Source: an uncultured Erysipelotrichaceae bacterium
Lineage (GTDB): Bacteria; Bacillota_I; Bacilli_A; RFN20; CAG-826
Assembly: GCA_902799855.1 (NCBI GenBank)
Contig: CADCCA010000001.1
Coordinates: 8,699-72,698 of the forward strand
Direction: 5' to 3'
Length of the DNA: 64,000 nt
In this document: in pieces, positions 62,439 through 64,000 of the stretch
Layout of the letters: each line of letters begins with the position of its first letter
Numbering within the stretch: position 1 is the stretch's first letter
Notes under the pieces: generated by a model
What the model was told of the DNA's origin: nothing
Database searches by the model: none
What the model saw: only the letters and a program-made list of their open reading frames with translations
Translations under genes and position numbers: made by a program

Positions 62439-63878
62439 ATGGGTAAAGAAAATCAAATTAAAAACGACGCAATTACACGTCAAGAAGACGATTTTGCGCA
62501 GTGGTATACCGATGTTTGCCGTAAGGCAGAATTAATGGATTATTCTTCCGTTAAAGGTTTTATTATTTATCGTCCTTATGGCTATGCCATTTGGGAAGAA
62601 ATCCAAAATTATTTAAATAAAAGATTTAAAGAAACAGGCCATCAAAACGTTTATATGCCAACCGTGATTCCTGAATCCTTACTTCAAAAGGAAAAAGATC
62701 ACGTGGAAGGCTTCGCTCCAGAATGCTTAATTGCTAATATTGGTGGTGGTCAAAAAATCGATGATCCACTCATCATTAGACCAACAAGCGAAACTTTGTT
62801 CTGCGAACATTACGCTAAAATCATCTCTTCTTATAGAGATTTACCAAAACTATATAACCAATGGTGTTCAGTTGTCCGTTGGGAAAAGACCACACGTCCA
62901 TTTTTAAGAGGTGCAGAATTCTTATGGCAAGAAGGCCATACAATGCACGAAACCGAAGAAGAAGCGCGTACAGAAGCATTAAAAATGCTTGAAATCTACG
63001 ATGATTTAGGTCGTGATATTCTCGCTGTTCCATTTACCAAAGGTAGAAAAACCGATAAAGAAAAATTTGCCGGTGCTTTAGAAACCTATTCCATCGAAGC
63101 CTTAATGCCAGATGGTAAAGCCTTACAAAGTGGTACCACCCATTATTTCGGTACTGGATTTGCGGAAGCCTTTGGTATCAAATTCCAAGGTAGAGATGGT
63201 AAGTTATATAATCCTCATCAAACTTCATGGGGTGTTTCAACTAGATTATTAGGCGCCATCATCATGGTGCATGGTGATGATAACGGTTTAGTCTTACCTC
63301 CATATGTCGCCCCAATTCAAGCAGTAGTCATTCCTGTTGCCCAACAAAAACCAGGCGTCATTCCTGCTGCTAGAGAATTAGAGAAGCTATTGAAGGATGC
63401 GGGCGTGCGTGTGAAATTAGACGAATCTGATAAAACACCAGGCTGGAAATATAGCGAATACGAAATGAAAGGTGTTCCACTCCGTATTGAAATCGGTCCA
63501 AGAGACATTGAAGCTGGTGTGGTGACAATCGCTGTCCGTCATGATGGTCGTAAGATTACCGTTAAAAAAGAAGAAATGGTGGACACCGTTATTCAATTAT
63601 TCAAGCAAGTCCATCAAGAAATGTATGAAAAAGCGCAAGCCTATCTCCTTGATCACGTCACTGAAGCTAACAACATGGATGAATTCAATAAAGCCATGGA
63701 AAAAGGTGGCTACGCTAAGATGATGTGGTGTGGCGATGTGGAATGTGAAAACAAGATTAAAGAACTCACAACCGCGACAGCACGTTGCATCCCATTCAAC
63801 CAAATCCCATTTGGTGAAACATGCCCAATATGCGGCAAAAAGGCCAAAAAAGTCGTCTTATTCGCTAAGGCCTACTAA
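62439..63878 (+). CDS. proS: Prolyl-tRNA synthetase, short type without editing insert (479 aa)
   Basis: A class II synthetase charging tRNA-Pro: MDYSSVKGFIIYRPYGYAIW, IIRPTSETLFCEHYAKII (motif 2 region), KTTRPFLRGAEFLWQEGHTMH and GTTHYFGTGFAEAFG. The C-terminal anticodon-binding domain and the CGDVECENKIKE to CPICGK Cys set (zinc-type ending) mark the eukaryote/archaea-like short form, which lacks the editing insertion and is common in Mollicutes and related Bacilli. AGGAGG lies 8 nt before the ATG. Confidence 0.95.
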   Translation: MGKENQIKNDAITRQEDDFAQWYTDVCRKAELMDYSSVKGFIIYRPYGYAIWEEIQNYLNKRFKETGHQNVYMPTVIPESLLQKEKDHVEGFAPECLIANIGGGQKIDDPLIIRPTSETLFCEHYAKIISSYRDLPKLYNQWCSVVRWEKTTRPFLRGAEFLWQEGHTMHETEEEARTEALKMLEIYDDLGRDILAVPFTKGRKTDKEKFAGALETYSIEALMPDGKALQSGTTHYFGTGFAEAFGIKFQGRDGKLYNPHQTSWGVSTRLLGAIIMVHGDDNGLVLPPYVAPIQAVVIPVAQQKPGVIPAARELEKLLKDAGVRVKLDESDKTPGWKYSEYEMKGVPLRIEIGPRDIEAGVVTIAVRHDGRKITVKKEEMVDTVIQLFKQVHQEMYEKAQAYLLDHVTEANNMDEFNKAMEKGGYAKMMWCGDVECENKIKELTTATARCIPFNQIPFGETCPICGKKAKKVVLFAKAY

Positions 63879-63905
63879 TTTTTAATTTTCTTATTTAATT
63901 TTAAT

Positions 63906-63931
63906 CGCCCTTTATGTTAAGATAAGGGGCG
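63906..63931. repeat. 10-bp hairpin between proS and tRNA-Ser(GCU)
   Basis: CGCCCTTTAT and ATAAGGGGCG pair (one G-T) around GTTAAG. No T-tract follows on the plus strand. It overlaps possible -10 strings for the tRNA, so it may be a processing signal or an accident of promoter sequence. Confidence 0.5.
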
Positions 63932-63935
63932 CACT

Positions 63936-64000
63936 GGAGTAGTACCCAAGTTGGTGAAGGGGCTTCCCTGCTAAGGAAGTAGATCGGGTTAACTGGTGCG
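63936..64000 (+). tRNA. tRNA-Ser (anticodon GCU), 3' end outside window
   Basis: Starts GGAGTAG TACCCAAG, then D-arm GTTGGTGAAGGGG, anticodon stem CTTCC/GGAAG with loop CTGCTAA, giving GCT for AGC/AGU. The class II variable arm begins and the window ends. Confidence 0.9.

Noticed and set aside
1..64000. UGA-Trp (mollicute) genetic code
   Set aside because: TGA ends genes such as those at 5146 and 27971 with downstream genes starting normally, and Trp is written TGG throughout.

Overview
The window looks like a chromosome segment of an AT-rich, standard-code Bacillota (TGA, TAA and TAG all end genes and Trp is TGG, so it is not a UGA-Trp mollicute). RNase J, Spx, YlbF, YitT and a short-type ProRS suggest an uncultured Bacilli lineage near Erysipelotrichales, RF39 or Acholeplasmatales. 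That placement is an inference from gene content, not from a phylogeny.

Layout. (1) 1-9247: one side of an integrative element. It has two overlapping large serine recombinases (the second runs off the left edge), a 53-aa ORF behind a hairpin leader, a CI/LexA-like repressor divergent from a Cro-like regulator, small unknown proteins, a small-terminase-like HTH protein and a VapE primase-helicase. No capsid or tail gene is visible, so it resembles a satellite or a stripped prophage. (2) 9550-16297: a 1966-aa RHS/YD-repeat polymorphic toxin, a membrane immunity candidate, and a Fic-domain remnant. (3) 16381-18968: a secreted protein with three copies of an unrecognised repeat domain, plus a lipoprotein. 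(4) 19196-26585: a decayed secreted gene, a 674-aa unknown membrane protein, a nucleotidyltransferase, a type II Thoeris pair (TM-macro ThsA and TIR ThsB), three 33-bp direct repeats, and a tandem pair of AAA/DUF4143 ATPases. (5) 26988-34172: glycosyltransferase, second RHS toxin (1945 aa, ART-like tip) and immunity candidate, overlapping or abutting as one operon. (6) 34460-36898: small genes and an HD-domain dNTPase. (7) 37105-44868: secreted V8-like protease, MacB-type ABC transporter, two lipoproteins and a two-domain cysteine peptidase. (8) 44946-47033: an IS3 orfA remnant and a Ser/Thr kinase gene broken by an in-frame TAG and a later TAA. (9) 47305-64000: conserved housekeeping genes bounded by tRNA-Ser genes (GGA, CGA, GCU anticodons).

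How it fits together: 9.5-47 kb is an accessory region rich in conflict genes (two RHS toxin/immunity loci, Thoeris, dNTPase, ATPase pair) and secreted hydrolases. The secreted repeat protein and the V8-like protease share signal peptide, promoter/5'UTR and C-terminal domain, so they are paralogues that are probably co-regulated. Several genes lack a Shine-Dalgarno sequence and have a -10-like box 6-10 nt before the ATG, which suggests leaderless mRNAs are common here. Several genes are broken by single-base shifts at A-runs or by in-frame stops.
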